From positions 1-64,000 of the forward strand of contig JAEEVR010000005.1 in the NCBI GenBank assembly GCA_016290995.1: 64,000 nucleotides of DNA, read 5' to 3'. The first letter of the stretch is position 1; every line of letters begins with the position of its first letter. This document shows positions 55,714 to 63,444 of this stretch, piece by piece. This DNA is from Treponema sp. GTDB lineage: Bacteria; Spirochaetota; Spirochaetia; Treponematales; Treponemataceae. The notes under the pieces are model-generated. The model saw nothing but the letters and a program-made list of their open reading frames with translations, did no database searches and was not told the origin of the DNA. A program made the translations under genes and the position numbers.

Positions 55714-56420
55714 TTGGCCGCCTCCTTGGGCTTGCTAATGTTCTTGGCCAGGGCCAGCGCCGTGATTCCGACCGAAAGCGAAAGCAAGAGCATGTTTCCC
55801 TGCGGAAGGATTCCAAGCCGCTCCAAGACCGCGGCGGCGACTGAGGCTAGGATTCCGATCAAGGGCGGAACAAAGTCTTTGCTGGCCAAAATCTGTTCGG
55901 TCAAGATTACGCAAAAGAGCGCGGTAAGGGCAAAGTCGACGCCCTCAAACGAAAAGTTTATCAGGCTTCCGGCCACCGCTCCGATTGTCGCTCCCAGCGT
56001 CCAGTAAAATTCGTCCAGGGCGGCGATGGCGGCGTAAAAGCGGCCGGGATGGACTCCCGCCGGAGCGTCAACCGAGCAAAGGACGGCGTAGGTTTCGTCG
56101 GTGAGGGCGTAGACCAAAAAGGCCTTCCATTTTCCGACGCCCTTGAATTTTGTCAAAAGCGAAAGTCCGTAAAAAATGTGGCGGATTCCGACCAAGACTT
56201 GGACAAGCATGATCGGAGCCAAGCCCGCTCCGGCCGCGAACATTCCGATTGCGATGTATTGTCCGGTTCCTGTGTACATAGTGACGCTCATAAGGGGAGC
56301 CAGCCACCAGGGATAGCCGGCTCTTGCCACCATAAGGCCAAAGGGAATGCCGATTGAAACGTAGCCAAAGAAAATGGGAGAAGTGATTCTTAAAATTTTC
56401 GCGAAGGTAGATTTGTCCAT
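55710..56420 (-). CDS. azlC: AzlC-family branched-chain amino acid exporter subunit
   Basis: 236 aa membrane protein with the family start SPIFFGYVSIGIPFGLMVARAGYPWW and the motif GIRHIFYGLSLL ... YALTDETYAVL. It forms a two-component exporter with the coupled azlD product. It sits 11 bp after the galT stop on the same strand, so it may be transcribed with galT. Confidence 0.92.
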   Translation of the reverse strand: MDKSTFAKILRITSPIFFGYVSIGIPFGLMVARAGYPWWLAPLMSVTMYTGTGQYIAIGMFAAGAGLAPIMLVQVLVGIRHIFYGLSLLTKFKGVGKWKAFLVYALTDETYAVLCSVDAPAGVHPGRFYAAIAALDEFYWTLGATIGAVAGSLINFSFEGVDFALTALFCVILTEQILASKDFVPPLIGILASVAAAVLERLGILPQGNMLLLSLSVGITALALAKNISKPKEAAK

Positions 56421-56431
56421 TTGAGCGCCCG

Positions 56432-57949
56432 CTACTTTTGGTTCACGGTCTGGACAAATTTAAGAAAGGCTTCCTTTCCTTGCGGCGACCGCTTGTAAAC
56501 GCCCGCGTGCTCCAAGACTTTTGAGAATACGATGGCGATTTCTTTTTTAAGAATCTTTTGAACGTTGTCTTTGCTGAACGTGTATTTGCGCTTCAACTCT
56601 TCCGCCCAATCGGCGTGTTTGGCCAAAAGCTCGTCCGCCCTGACGTCCGTTCCCGCGACAAGCGCGTCGGAAAGCGCGGCCATTTCTTTTTTAAGGCGCG
56701 ACGGCAAAACAGCCAAGCCCATGACTTCGATAAGGCCGATGTTTTCCTTTTTGATGTGGTGGAGCTCGGCGTGCGGATGGTAGACTCCAAGCGGATGCTC
56801 TTCGGTCGTGATGTTGTTGCGGAGAACCAAGTCCAGCTCGTAAAGCTCGCCGCGGCGGCGGGCGATCGGCGTGATTGTGTTGTGCGGCGTTCCGTCAGTC
56901 TTGGCGAAGACAAAGGCCGCCTTGTCGGAATACGCTCTCCACTTTTTGAGAATCTTTTCGGCAAGGTTTATTAGCGGCTCTTTTTTTGCGCAGTCCAAGC
57001 GGATGACGCTCATCGGCCATTTTACGATTCCGGCCTTTACGCTGGGAAAGCCCGCGAATTTTATCTCGGTTTCAACAGGAGCTTTTGCCATCGGGAATTC
57101 GTAGTGGCCGCCCTGAAAGTGGTCGTGGGTCAAAATCGAGCCGCCTACAATCGGAAGGTCGGCGTTGCTTCCCAAAGTGTAGTGGGGGAACTGCTCCACA
57201 AAGTCCAAAAGGCGCTCAAAAGTCGCGCGGCAAATTTTCATCGGAACGTGCTTTTGGTTCAACACGATGCAGTGCTCGTTGTAGTAAACGTAGGGCGAAT
57301 ATTGCAAGGCCCATTTTTCGCCGTTAAGGGTCAGCGGAATTATTCTGTGGTTTTGCCGCGCCGGGTGGTTCAGGCGGCCGGCGTATCCTTCGTTTTGCGG
57401 GCAAAGCAGGCACTTGGGGTAGCCCGACTGCTTGGCCAGCTTCGCCGCCGCGATGGCCTTGGGGTCTTTTTCGGGCTTTGAAAGGTTTACCGTAATGTCG
57501 AGCGCGCCGTAGGGAGTGGCCGCCTTCCACTTTAAGTCTTTGCAAACGCGGTAGCGGCGGATATAGTCCGTGTCTTGCGAAAATTTGTAGAACCAGTCGG
57601 TCGCTTTTTTGGGGGAGAAGTCGGCGCGCAGAGTTTCGAAAATTTCTATAACGTCCGACGGCGGCGGAACCAAAAGGCCCATGACCTTTGTGTCGAACAA
57701 ATCGCGCGCGGCGATTCCTGTGTCTTCAAAAACATTGTTGGCCGCGGCCCAGTCCAAAAGCTCTTTTAGGATGCCTTCCAAGTCGCTTGTTTTTACGGCG
57801 GGCAATTTTGGAGTCTCCGCTCCCTCAAAGCCGTCCAAGCGGAAAAGCTCCAGCAAGCGGTTTTGCGTGTATGTGACGTCCTCTTTTGCGATGAGGCCCG
57901 TCTTAAGGGCGTAGGAAACCAAGCGGTTAATGTTTTGAAATATAGTCAT
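56432..57949 (-). CDS. galT: UDP-glucose--hexose-1-phosphate uridylyltransferase, Firmicutes-type GalT
   Basis: 505 aa of the long (GalT family 2) type. Motifs: QNRLLELFRLDGFE near the N-terminus, CLLCPQNEGYAGRLNHPARQNHRIIPL, and LTHDHFQGGHYEFPM. It exchanges UMP between UDP-glucose and galactose-1-phosphate in the Leloir pathway; galK and galE are not in the window. The ATG follows TAATAT by six bases, that -10 box overlapping the stop codon of the upstream gene, and TTGAAA lies 17 nt further up. No Shine-Dalgarno is present. Confidence 0.93.
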   Translation of the reverse strand: MTIFQNINRLVSYALKTGLIAKEDVTYTQNRLLELFRLDGFEGAETPKLPAVKTSDLEGILKELLDWAAANNVFEDTGIAARDLFDTKVMGLLVPPPSDVIEIFETLRADFSPKKATDWFYKFSQDTDYIRRYRVCKDLKWKAATPYGALDITVNLSKPEKDPKAIAAAKLAKQSGYPKCLLCPQNEGYAGRLNHPARQNHRIIPLTLNGEKWALQYSPYVYYNEHCIVLNQKHVPMKICRATFERLLDFVEQFPHYTLGSNADLPIVGGSILTHDHFQGGHYEFPMAKAPVETEIKFAGFPSVKAGIVKWPMSVIRLDCAKKEPLINLAEKILKKWRAYSDKAAFVFAKTDGTPHNTITPIARRRGELYELDLVLRNNITTEEHPLGVYHPHAELHHIKKENIGLIEVMGLAVLPSRLKKEMAALSDALVAGTDVRADELLAKHADWAEELKRKYTFSKDNVQKILKKEIAIVFSKVLEHAGVYKRSPQGKEAFLKFVQTVNQK

Positions 57950-57955
57950 AACGGA

Positions 57956-57984
57956 ATATTACTGCGCGCGCGACATTTTTTCAA
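57956..57984 (-). promoter_or_regulatory. galT promoter embedded in the upstream gene's 3' end
   Basis: On the minus strand TTGAAA (57984-57979), 17 nt, TAATAT (57961-57956), whose TAA is the stop codon of the transglutaminase-like gene, then six bases to the galT ATG (57949). Confidence 0.65.
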
Positions 57985-59248
57985 GGTCGCTTAAAAGAAT
58001 TTTGCTTCCGGGGATTTCTTCCAAGCCTTGCTTGACTTTTTGAATCGCCGCTTCCTTGTCGCCGGAGTTGAAAAGGTCGGCGGCGGCGTTGTGGTAGTCT
58101 ATCGCGATGTTTTGCGTGTAGGCGTTCTTGTTGTTTTGAAGGCGCCTGTTTTGCGGAATCTCCTTTAGGCCTTGTTCCGCTATTGCGATGGCCGCCCGCC
58201 AGTCATGCTTGTTGGCCGCCGCCTGGGCTCCCGTGGCGTATGCGTATTCCTTAAGCTCGTCGCAGTCTTTTTTTGAGAGCCAGTCTTTGTTTTCTTCAAG
58301 GCAGGCAAGGCCATCCAAATACGAGGCCGACTTGATTTTTCCAAGAATCATGTTGTAGTAGTTTGTCGACATTCTTTTTGTCCAGTTTTGGGAAGGGCCG
58401 AAAATTTCCTCCGCTTTTTTTAAGAAAGCGATGGCGTCTTCTTCCCGTTCCGCCTTTGTAAGAATGTTGGAAGCGTTTCCGACGCAAATGTCCAGCTCGT
58501 TCCTTGAAATTGGGGAGTGGTTTTGGACTTGGTAAGCGTCGACGGCAAGGCCGACAGTCTGGTCCTCAAGCTTTTTCTTTTGCAGCTGCGCGATTCGGTT
58601 GCAGTAAATCATCGCGACAACGCGGCGGTCGTCCACTTGATGGCGGCCCGCGTAGTCCTTTGCGGGAACGGTAAGGTACTGCGTTTTTCCGTTCTTTGCC
58701 ACGGTCCCTTTTTTCTTTCCGGGATTGACGCCGAAGGGATTTGTCGTTTCGACGTCAATCGGGGAGCCGTCTTGGTAAATCGCGCAATAGGCGTGGCGGA
58801 CGCATTCGTAGGCCACGACGGGGATGCCGGCCTTTTTGCAAAAGAACATAAAGATCGCGGCTGAGGAAACGCAGTTGTAGATTCCCTTTTCCATCGCCCA
58901 ATCGACGCGGGTTTGGTAAAAGTCGTATTTTGAAAGAAGCTTTTCGTAAATGAACATTAAGATTTTGTCGGCCTTTTCTTCGACGCTTTCCGTTCCGTCA
59001 AAATCGGGAGAAAGTTCCTGCCAAAGATTTTCCAGCCGTTCCGCGTGCCGGTCGATTGCGTCTGAATCCGCTCCGCTTGCCAAAAGGCATGAGCGTATGA
59101 AAGACGGCGCCGGAATCTCCGGGGTTTGGAAAACGCTCTGGTCCAAGCGGGGGTCCGGCTCTAGGCGAACATCAAAGGCTTGCGCAAAGGCCATTCCGGC
59201 CAGCGCCAAAAGAAGCGGAAATAAGATTTTTTTTGCGTTCATTTTCAT
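57959..59248 (-). CDS. exported transglutaminase-like cysteine protease with TPR-like C-terminus
   Basis: 429 aa from ATG 59248; a TTG six bases earlier is possible but unnecessary. The signal peptide ends near GMAFAQA. The transglutaminase-like triad is visible: Cys126 in GIYNCVSSA, His152 in VRHAYCAI, Asp165 in PIDVETTNPFG. From about residue 240 the protein is helical with TPR-like units (EEDAIAFLKKAEEIFG; DWRAAIAIAEQGLKEIP; KEAAIQKVKQGLEEIPG). Such periplasmic proteins often trim or tether envelope components. A -10-like TAGTAT lies 10 bases before the ATG, without a Shine-Dalgarno. Confidence 0.8.
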   Translation of the reverse strand: MKMNAKKILFPLLLALAGMAFAQAFDVRLEPDPRLDQSVFQTPEIPAPSFIRSCLLASGADSDAIDRHAERLENLWQELSPDFDGTESVEEKADKILMFIYEKLLSKYDFYQTRVDWAMEKGIYNCVSSAAIFMFFCKKAGIPVVAYECVRHAYCAIYQDGSPIDVETTNPFGVNPGKKKGTVAKNGKTQYLTVPAKDYAGRHQVDDRRVVAMIYCNRIAQLQKKKLEDQTVGLAVDAYQVQNHSPISRNELDICVGNASNILTKAEREEDAIAFLKKAEEIFGPSQNWTKRMSTNYYNMILGKIKSASYLDGLACLEENKDWLSKKDCDELKEYAYATGAQAAANKHDWRAAIAIAEQGLKEIPQNRRLQNNKNAYTQNIAIDYHNAAADLFNSGDKEAAIQKVKQGLEEIPGSKILLSDLEKMSRAQ

Positions 59249-59306
59249 AGTCAAGAATATACTAGCGCGATTGCCTTTGTTTTGCTAGCGTTCCCGGCTT
59301 TTGTCT

Positions 59307-59335
59307 TTGACAAAAAAGCCTTTTGGGATTATAAT
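59307..59335 (+). promoter_or_regulatory. consensus promoter of the LacI-GGDEF gene
   Basis: TTGACA (59307-59312), exactly 17 nt, TATAAT (59330-59335): a perfect sigma-70 consensus. The ATG follows after eight bases with no Shine-Dalgarno, so the mRNA has at most a 1-3 nt leader. Confidence 0.85.
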
Positions 59336-59343
59336 TTTTCTAT

Positions 59344-61284
59344 ATGAAAGGCGGCGCGAAAAGAATCGGCGTTGTGCTGAACGATGTCAATTCCGATTAC
59401 GTTAAGGAAATCGTTGACGGCATCTCATCGGTTTGCGAAAAAAACGAATCTCCTCTTTTTGATTTTTGCGTCAGCGAGTTAAACTTTTCTTACAGGCCAT
59501 TTGACTACCACCAAAAGGCGCTTTGCAATTTTTGCAATTCAAAAAACATAGACGGCCTAATCATTTGTTCAGCGGTTTTGGGAAACCATTCCAAAAAAGA
59601 AGAGCTTGAAGCCTTTGTAAAAAGTTTTTCCTCCGTTCCCATTGTCAGCATCGGAATGAAAATACCCGGCGTTCCAAGCGTTTTGTGCGACGCAAAAAGC
59701 GGAATCGAGGCGATCTTGGACGACTTTGCGGGCCACCACGCTTGCAAAAAATTCGCGATCGTCGGAATCGTTCCCGGTTCCGAAGAAGCCAACGAGCGCG
59801 CTGAGATAATCTTGAATTATTTAAGGTCAAAGAATCTCCGTTTTGACGAGCGCAGCCGCATCGGCGGAAGCTTCACTTACGAAAGCGCCATGGAGTATTT
59901 GGAAGCGTATTGGGAAGAGAAGGGCTCCTTTGACTTTGACGCCGTATTTGCCTTAAACGACGACATGGCCTTTGCGACAATAGACTTTTGCGCCAAGCAT
60001 AAAATCGCCGTCCCCGAAAAAGTTCGCGTCGCCGGCTTTGACGACGTTCCCCGAGCGGAATTTAGCGTTCCCTCCCTTACGACAGTAAACCAGCAGGTGT
60101 TTGAGCAAGGACAGCAGGCCGCCGAAACTTTGTTTGAGCTTTTGAACAAGAAAAGGGCGCCGGCGGAGATTCCTGTAATGTCTTCGGCCCGCTTTAGAAA
60201 ATCCTGCGGCTGCTCCAGCCAGGGCCAAAACATCGGCGGCCGCGCGCTTGACGTAAAGAAAACGGGCGACATGACCGCGACCGAATGGCTTGGAAAAAAG
60301 ACCCAGTTCCACGTTATGAACAACTTTTTGTCGCTTGGACAAAATCATCTCAACTTGGCTAAATTCCGCAGGACTTTCAAGGAGTTGGTGGAACGCTTTG
60401 ACGTGAGCGCGGCGGCCGTGTGCTTTTACTTTGAGCCGGTTTACGCAAAGGATTGGCCTTGCTCGGATCCGCTGCCGGAAAGGGCTTTTGTCTTTGCTTC
60501 GTATGACGCGGAAAGAAATTTTATCCAAAACATTAACGAGGATCCAGTCGAGTTCAACCCCAACGAAAAGATGCTGCCGGAGGTGGGCATAGACTTTTCG
60601 CGCGGCCAGTACATAACTTGGATTCTTTCAAACTGCGAAACCCAGTACGGCTATATTGTCTTTAGGAAGGGCAGCTACGAAAATTTGATTTATTCAATGA
60701 TGTGCATAGAACTGTCCCGCTTGGCCAGCTCCGCTTGGGAAAGCAGCCGCGCCGAAAAAGTCGCGAAAGCCCAGCAAGAAAGCGCGGCCCGCCTTAACAT
60801 GATTTCTAAAACCGACGAGCTTACCGGCCTCTTGAACCGCCGCGGCTTTATGGAGTTGGGCCAGCAAACTATTGACATCGCCGTCGTCTTAAAGCAGGGC
60901 GGAATGGTGATTTTTGGCGACATGGACGGCTTAAAGTACATCAACGACAATTTCGGCCATGACGCCGGCGACCGCGCGATCAAGGCCGAGGCCGAAATCC
61001 TTAAAAAGAATTTTAGGGCCTCGGACATTGTCGGCCGCCTTGGCGGAGACGAGTTTGTTATTGTCGCCGCCGGGCTTGTGGAGCCAAGGCTTGTCGAAAT
61101 ACGCGAAAACATTGAGGCCGCTTGCCGCGCGTGGAATATCGTTCACAACGAAGGCTTTGAGCTTTCGATAAGCATGGGCTGCATTTCTTTTGACGAGAAC
61201 ACAAAGTATTTGGAAGACATTTTGCGCGAGGCGGATTCGCTTTTGTACGAAGAAAAGCGCCTAAAGCATAACGCCCGCCGCTAG
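59344..61284 (+). CDS. diguanylate cyclase with LacI-type periplasmic-binding-protein sensor domain
   Basis: 646 aa. Residues 1-290 match the ligand-binding core of LacI/RbsB regulators (RIGVVLNDVNSDYVKEIVDGI ... VAGFDDVPRAEFSVPSLTTV), but there is no helix-turn-helix and no signal peptide, so it is a cytosolic small-molecule sensor. A middle region (300-500) is followed by a GGDEF domain. The active site GGDEF is intact at 567-571, and the inhibitory I-site RxxD (RASD) lies exactly five residues before it. It likely makes c-di-GMP in response to a sugar-like ligand. The stop overlaps that of the convergent TrpR-like gene. Confidence 0.9.
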   Translation: MKGGAKRIGVVLNDVNSDYVKEIVDGISSVCEKNESPLFDFCVSELNFSYRPFDYHQKALCNFCNSKNIDGLIICSAVLGNHSKKEELEAFVKSFSSVPIVSIGMKIPGVPSVLCDAKSGIEAILDDFAGHHACKKFAIVGIVPGSEEANERAEIILNYLRSKNLRFDERSRIGGSFTYESAMEYLEAYWEEKGSFDFDAVFALNDDMAFATIDFCAKHKIAVPEKVRVAGFDDVPRAEFSVPSLTTVNQQVFEQGQQAAETLFELLNKKRAPAEIPVMSSARFRKSCGCSSQGQNIGGRALDVKKTGDMTATEWLGKKTQFHVMNNFLSLGQNHLNLAKFRRTFKELVERFDVSAAAVCFYFEPVYAKDWPCSDPLPERAFVFASYDAERNFIQNINEDPVEFNPNEKMLPEVGIDFSRGQYITWILSNCETQYGYIVFRKGSYENLIYSMMCIELSRLASSAWESSRAEKVAKAQQESAARLNMISKTDELTGLLNRRGFMELGQQTIDIAVVLKQGGMVIFGDMDGLKYINDNFGHDAGDRAIKAEAEILKKNFRASDIVGRLGGDEFVIVAAGLVEPRLVEIRENIEAACRAWNIVHNEGFELSISMGCISFDENTKYLEDILREADSLLYEEKRLKHNARR

Positions 61285-61574
61285 CTTAGCTTGTCCAAAA
61301 TCTTTTTAAAGGCGCTGTTTTCCTTTCTTAGCTCTTTTGAGCCGCGGGTGATTTTGCACAGGGACATGTTGAACTTTTTGGCTATTTCGCGTTGGGGAGT
61401 TCCCTTGTAAAGCTCCTTTACGCTAAGCCAGCGCTTTGAAAAGTCCGCGCGCTCGGCGGGAGTGCAAAGGCAGGACAAAAATTCCTGGGCGTCCTTTTGG
61501 GTGGAGCATTCCGCGAGAATCTTGCAAATTTCGTTAAAGCTTTCGGCCACCGCCGAATCCTTTGTTTCTGCCAT
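61281..61574 (-). CDS. TrpR/YerC-family transcriptional repressor
   Basis: 97 aa from ATG 61574; a longer frame to 62102 is a shadow. The sequence (FLSCLCTPAERADFSKRWLSVKELYKGTPQREIAKKFNMSLCKITRGSKEL) has the TrpR fold signature, with the recognition helix region QREIAKKFNMSLCKITRG and the ligand-side motif LCTPAERADFSKRW. TrpR represses tryptophan genes when Trp is bound; YerC relatives have other roles. No trp genes are in the window. Its start codon lies within a perfect 7-6-7 palindrome, suggesting autorepression. Confidence 0.82.
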   Translation of the reverse strand: MAETKDSAVAESFNEICKILAECSTQKDAQEFLSCLCTPAERADFSKRWLSVKELYKGTPQREIAKKFNMSLCKITRGSKELRKENSAFKKILDKLS

Positions 61575-61610
61575 TAGAAACAGAATAGCGCGCAAATCCT
61601 CTTTTGTCAA
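61563..61610 (-). promoter_or_regulatory. TrpR-like gene promoter and overlapping palindromic operator
   Basis: On the minus strand TTGACA (61610-61605), 17 nt, TATTCT (61587-61582), seven bases, ATG. The inverted repeat TGTTTCT-N6-AGAAACA (61563-61582 on the plus strand) spans the transcription start, start codon and the edge of the -10 box, ideal for autorepression. Confidence 0.7.
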
Positions 61611-61644
61611 ATCGCAAAATTGCCCAAAAAAAACGTTTTGAAAG

Positions 61645-61754
61645 AAATAAAAAAAACGCGGCTCCCAGTTGCGGGCGGAATTGCGGGCCGGCAGACGCCG
61701 GGAGCAAACACCCACTTCGTCCGTGTTTTTTACCTTTTTTATGTTCAAGGTCAA
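61645..61754 (-). ncRNA. candidate small RNA or orphan terminator element
   Basis: On the minus strand TTGACC (61754-61749), 16 nt, TAAAAA (61732-61727) could start a transcript near 61720. GC-rich arms GGGAGC (61705-61700) and GCTCCC (61666-61661) then enclose a smaller hairpin CCGGC-AGAC-GCCGG, sharing two bases with the outer stem, and a T8 run follows (61656-61649). No open reading frame lies between. It would give a ~70-nt RNA between divergent genes. Low confidence. Confidence 0.35.
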
Positions 61755-61760
61755 AAACAT

Positions 61761-61789
61761 TTGATTAAATTTAAAAAGCGCGCTATTAT
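61761..61789 (+). promoter_or_regulatory. promoter of the hypothetical gene at 61800
   Basis: TTGATT (61761-61766), 17 nt, TATTAT (61784-61789), ten bases before the GTG start at 61800; transcription would begin about 4 nt upstream of the start codon. Confidence 0.6.
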
Positions 61790-61799
61790 TAAAGTTACT

Positions 61800-62864
61800 G
61801 TGGAAGCGCAATTTGAGAACATCGACATAAGCGAGTTTTTCGACAACCAGGAAGTCCAGGAAAAGGACGACGGAATCGTCGTTTTTACCAAAAAGCAGCA
61901 GGACATGTTCGACGCCGTTTTGCCGCATTTGCGCGACGCCAATCCCGACCGCTTTGAAACCTTTTTGACCCGCATCGACGACCTTAACGACTTGGCCAAA
62001 AGCATCGCGCGCTTTCCGTCTTTGTTGGAGCGCCACCGCTTGGCCGGAGGAGAGCGCACTCCGACTTCCTTGATCGATTCCCTTATCGAGCACCAAGACC
62101 AAGGCGACGCGCTCTTGCAGCTTCCGTCAAAGGCCACGCTGGGAAAGGGCTTTTTGATCGCAAAAATCCACACCTTTTCGTCGCTTTCAAAAATCGCAAA
62201 GAACATAGGCGAGGACGAAAAGAAAGTCAACGACTTGCGCAATGAGGCCGTGTCGATGATGTTCTCGCTTTTGGCCGAGGACGTTTACCTTAACTGCATC
62301 CGAGACAAGAGCGTCGAGATTGACTTGCGCCGCGAGATGGCGATGTCGCTCCTTTTGTTGTGGGAGCACCGAAACGACGAGGCCATCGAGCAAATCGCTC
62401 CGGTTTTGCAAAGCATTTGGACTGCCCGCCGAAAGCTGGCTCCAGCCTTTGGAACGATGATGGGCACAAGCGAGTTGATTTTGATTTCCATGCAAATGGA
62501 CGAGATGTGGACCAACTTTATAAAGGACAGGCTTAGCGATCCGATGGTAAGCCAAGCGATGGAGGAATTCCTCTTTGGCATTTCGTTTGAGCAGATAAAC
62601 GCGTTGCGCGAAATTCTTAAAGGCCAAGGAATCAAGGCGATCGGCCGCGACGAAGTTTCAAAGTACTTGGGCGTTCACGTAAAGACCGACGCCGGCTTGG
62701 ACTACCGCGACTTTTACTCGATGTACACCCTGCGCCGGGACAACGCCCGCGCCCGCTCGCGCCTTAACGCCTCCGGTCCGCAAAAAACGCTTGAAGACTA
62801 CTTTATTCAGTTTGTGATGAGATTCAACAAGGAGAAGCAAAAACATGACAGTTTCGCAAAATAA
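61800..62864 (+). CDS. hypothetical helical protein
   Basis: 354 aa from GTG 61800. The open frame extends back to 61620, but the upstream part is low-complexity intergenic sequence and a promoter ends just before the GTG; from there the protein reads EAQFENIDISEFFDNQEVQ. It is a soluble, mostly helical, charged protein (for example LRREMAMSLLLLWEHRNDEAIEQIAPVLQSIW; KYLGVHVKTDAGLDYRDFYSMY). I do not recognise a family. The 3' end overlaps the XRE-cupin gene by 20 bp, so the two are co-translated and possibly functionally linked with the arginine/polyamine regulators that follow. Confidence 0.7.
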   Translation: MEAQFENIDISEFFDNQEVQEKDDGIVVFTKKQQDMFDAVLPHLRDANPDRFETFLTRIDDLNDLAKSIARFPSLLERHRLAGGERTPTSLIDSLIEHQDQGDALLQLPSKATLGKGFLIAKIHTFSSLSKIAKNIGEDEKKVNDLRNEAVSMMFSLLAEDVYLNCIRDKSVEIDLRREMAMSLLLLWEHRNDEAIEQIAPVLQSIWTARRKLAPAFGTMMGTSELILISMQMDEMWTNFIKDRLSDPMVSQAMEEFLFGISFEQINALREILKGQGIKAIGRDEVSKYLGVHVKTDAGLDYRDFYSMYTLRRDNARARSRLNASGPQKTLEDYFIQFVMRFNKEKQKHDSFAK

Positions 62865-63441
62865 AAAGGCGCCTTATCATTTTGGCGAAAAATTGCGTTC
62901 CGTCCGCGAGCGAAAGGGCTACACGCTAAAGGTCGTCGCCCAGCGCGCCGGCGTAAGCGAAAGCCTTGTCTCTCAAATTGAACGAAACCGCGTAAGCCCG
63001 GCCATCGACACTCTTTTGGCCTTGGCCGAAGTCTTGGACATTAACTTGGAATTTTTGTTCGAGGAATACCGCAAAAAGCATCCGGTGGAAATCATCGGCG
63101 CCGAGGAAAGGCGAAGCGTTGAAGAAGACGGAGTCCGCTACGAAGAAATCGTTCATCCCAACAGCGACGACGGAAGCCACACGATGGAATCCTACTTGAT
63201 CACAATTCCGCCGCATTCGCAGACGCACCGCGGCTCCTACGGACACATCGGCCGCGAAACCGGCTTTGTCCTTAGCGGAAAGGGCGAGCTTCACTACGAG
63301 CAGAACGTGTATCCAATAAAGGCCGGCGACGGCATTTCATTCAGCGCCGGAGCGCCGCATGTGTTGGTCAACAACGGCGACCAAGAGTTAAAGGCTGTGT
63401 GGACCGTGACGCCCAGCCAAAGATTCAACAAACAGGACTAA
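62845..63441 (+). CDS. XRE-family regulator with C-terminal cupin (PuuR-like)
   Basis: 198 aa. The N-terminal helix-turn-helix (FGEKLRSVRERKGYTLKVVAQRAGVSESLVSQIERNRVSPAIDTL) is at residues 13-65. The cupin domain (about 105-190) includes PPHSQTHRGSYGHIGRETGFVLSGKGELHYE and AGDGISFSAGAPHVLVN. The layout equals PuuR, which senses putrescine and represses its catabolism. Proximity to argR, and to potABCD 7.5 kb away, fits a role in polyamine or arginine metabolism, but the ligand is unproven. AAGGAGA precedes the ATG. Confidence 0.88.
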   Translation: MTVSQNKKAPYHFGEKLRSVRERKGYTLKVVAQRAGVSESLVSQIERNRVSPAIDTLLALAEVLDINLEFLFEEYRKKHPVEIIGAEERRSVEEDGVRYEEIVHPNSDDGSHTMESYLITIPPHSQTHRGSYGHIGRETGFVLSGKGELHYEQNVYPIKAGDGISFSAGAPHVLVNNGDQELKAVWTVTPSQRFNKQD

Positions 63442-63444
63442 AAG

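Noticed and set aside
61645..61754. SRP (4.5S) RNA or a known riboswitch
   Set aside because: The conserved GGAA-tetraloop/asymmetric bulge core of SRP RNA is absent, and no riboswitch core that I know matches.
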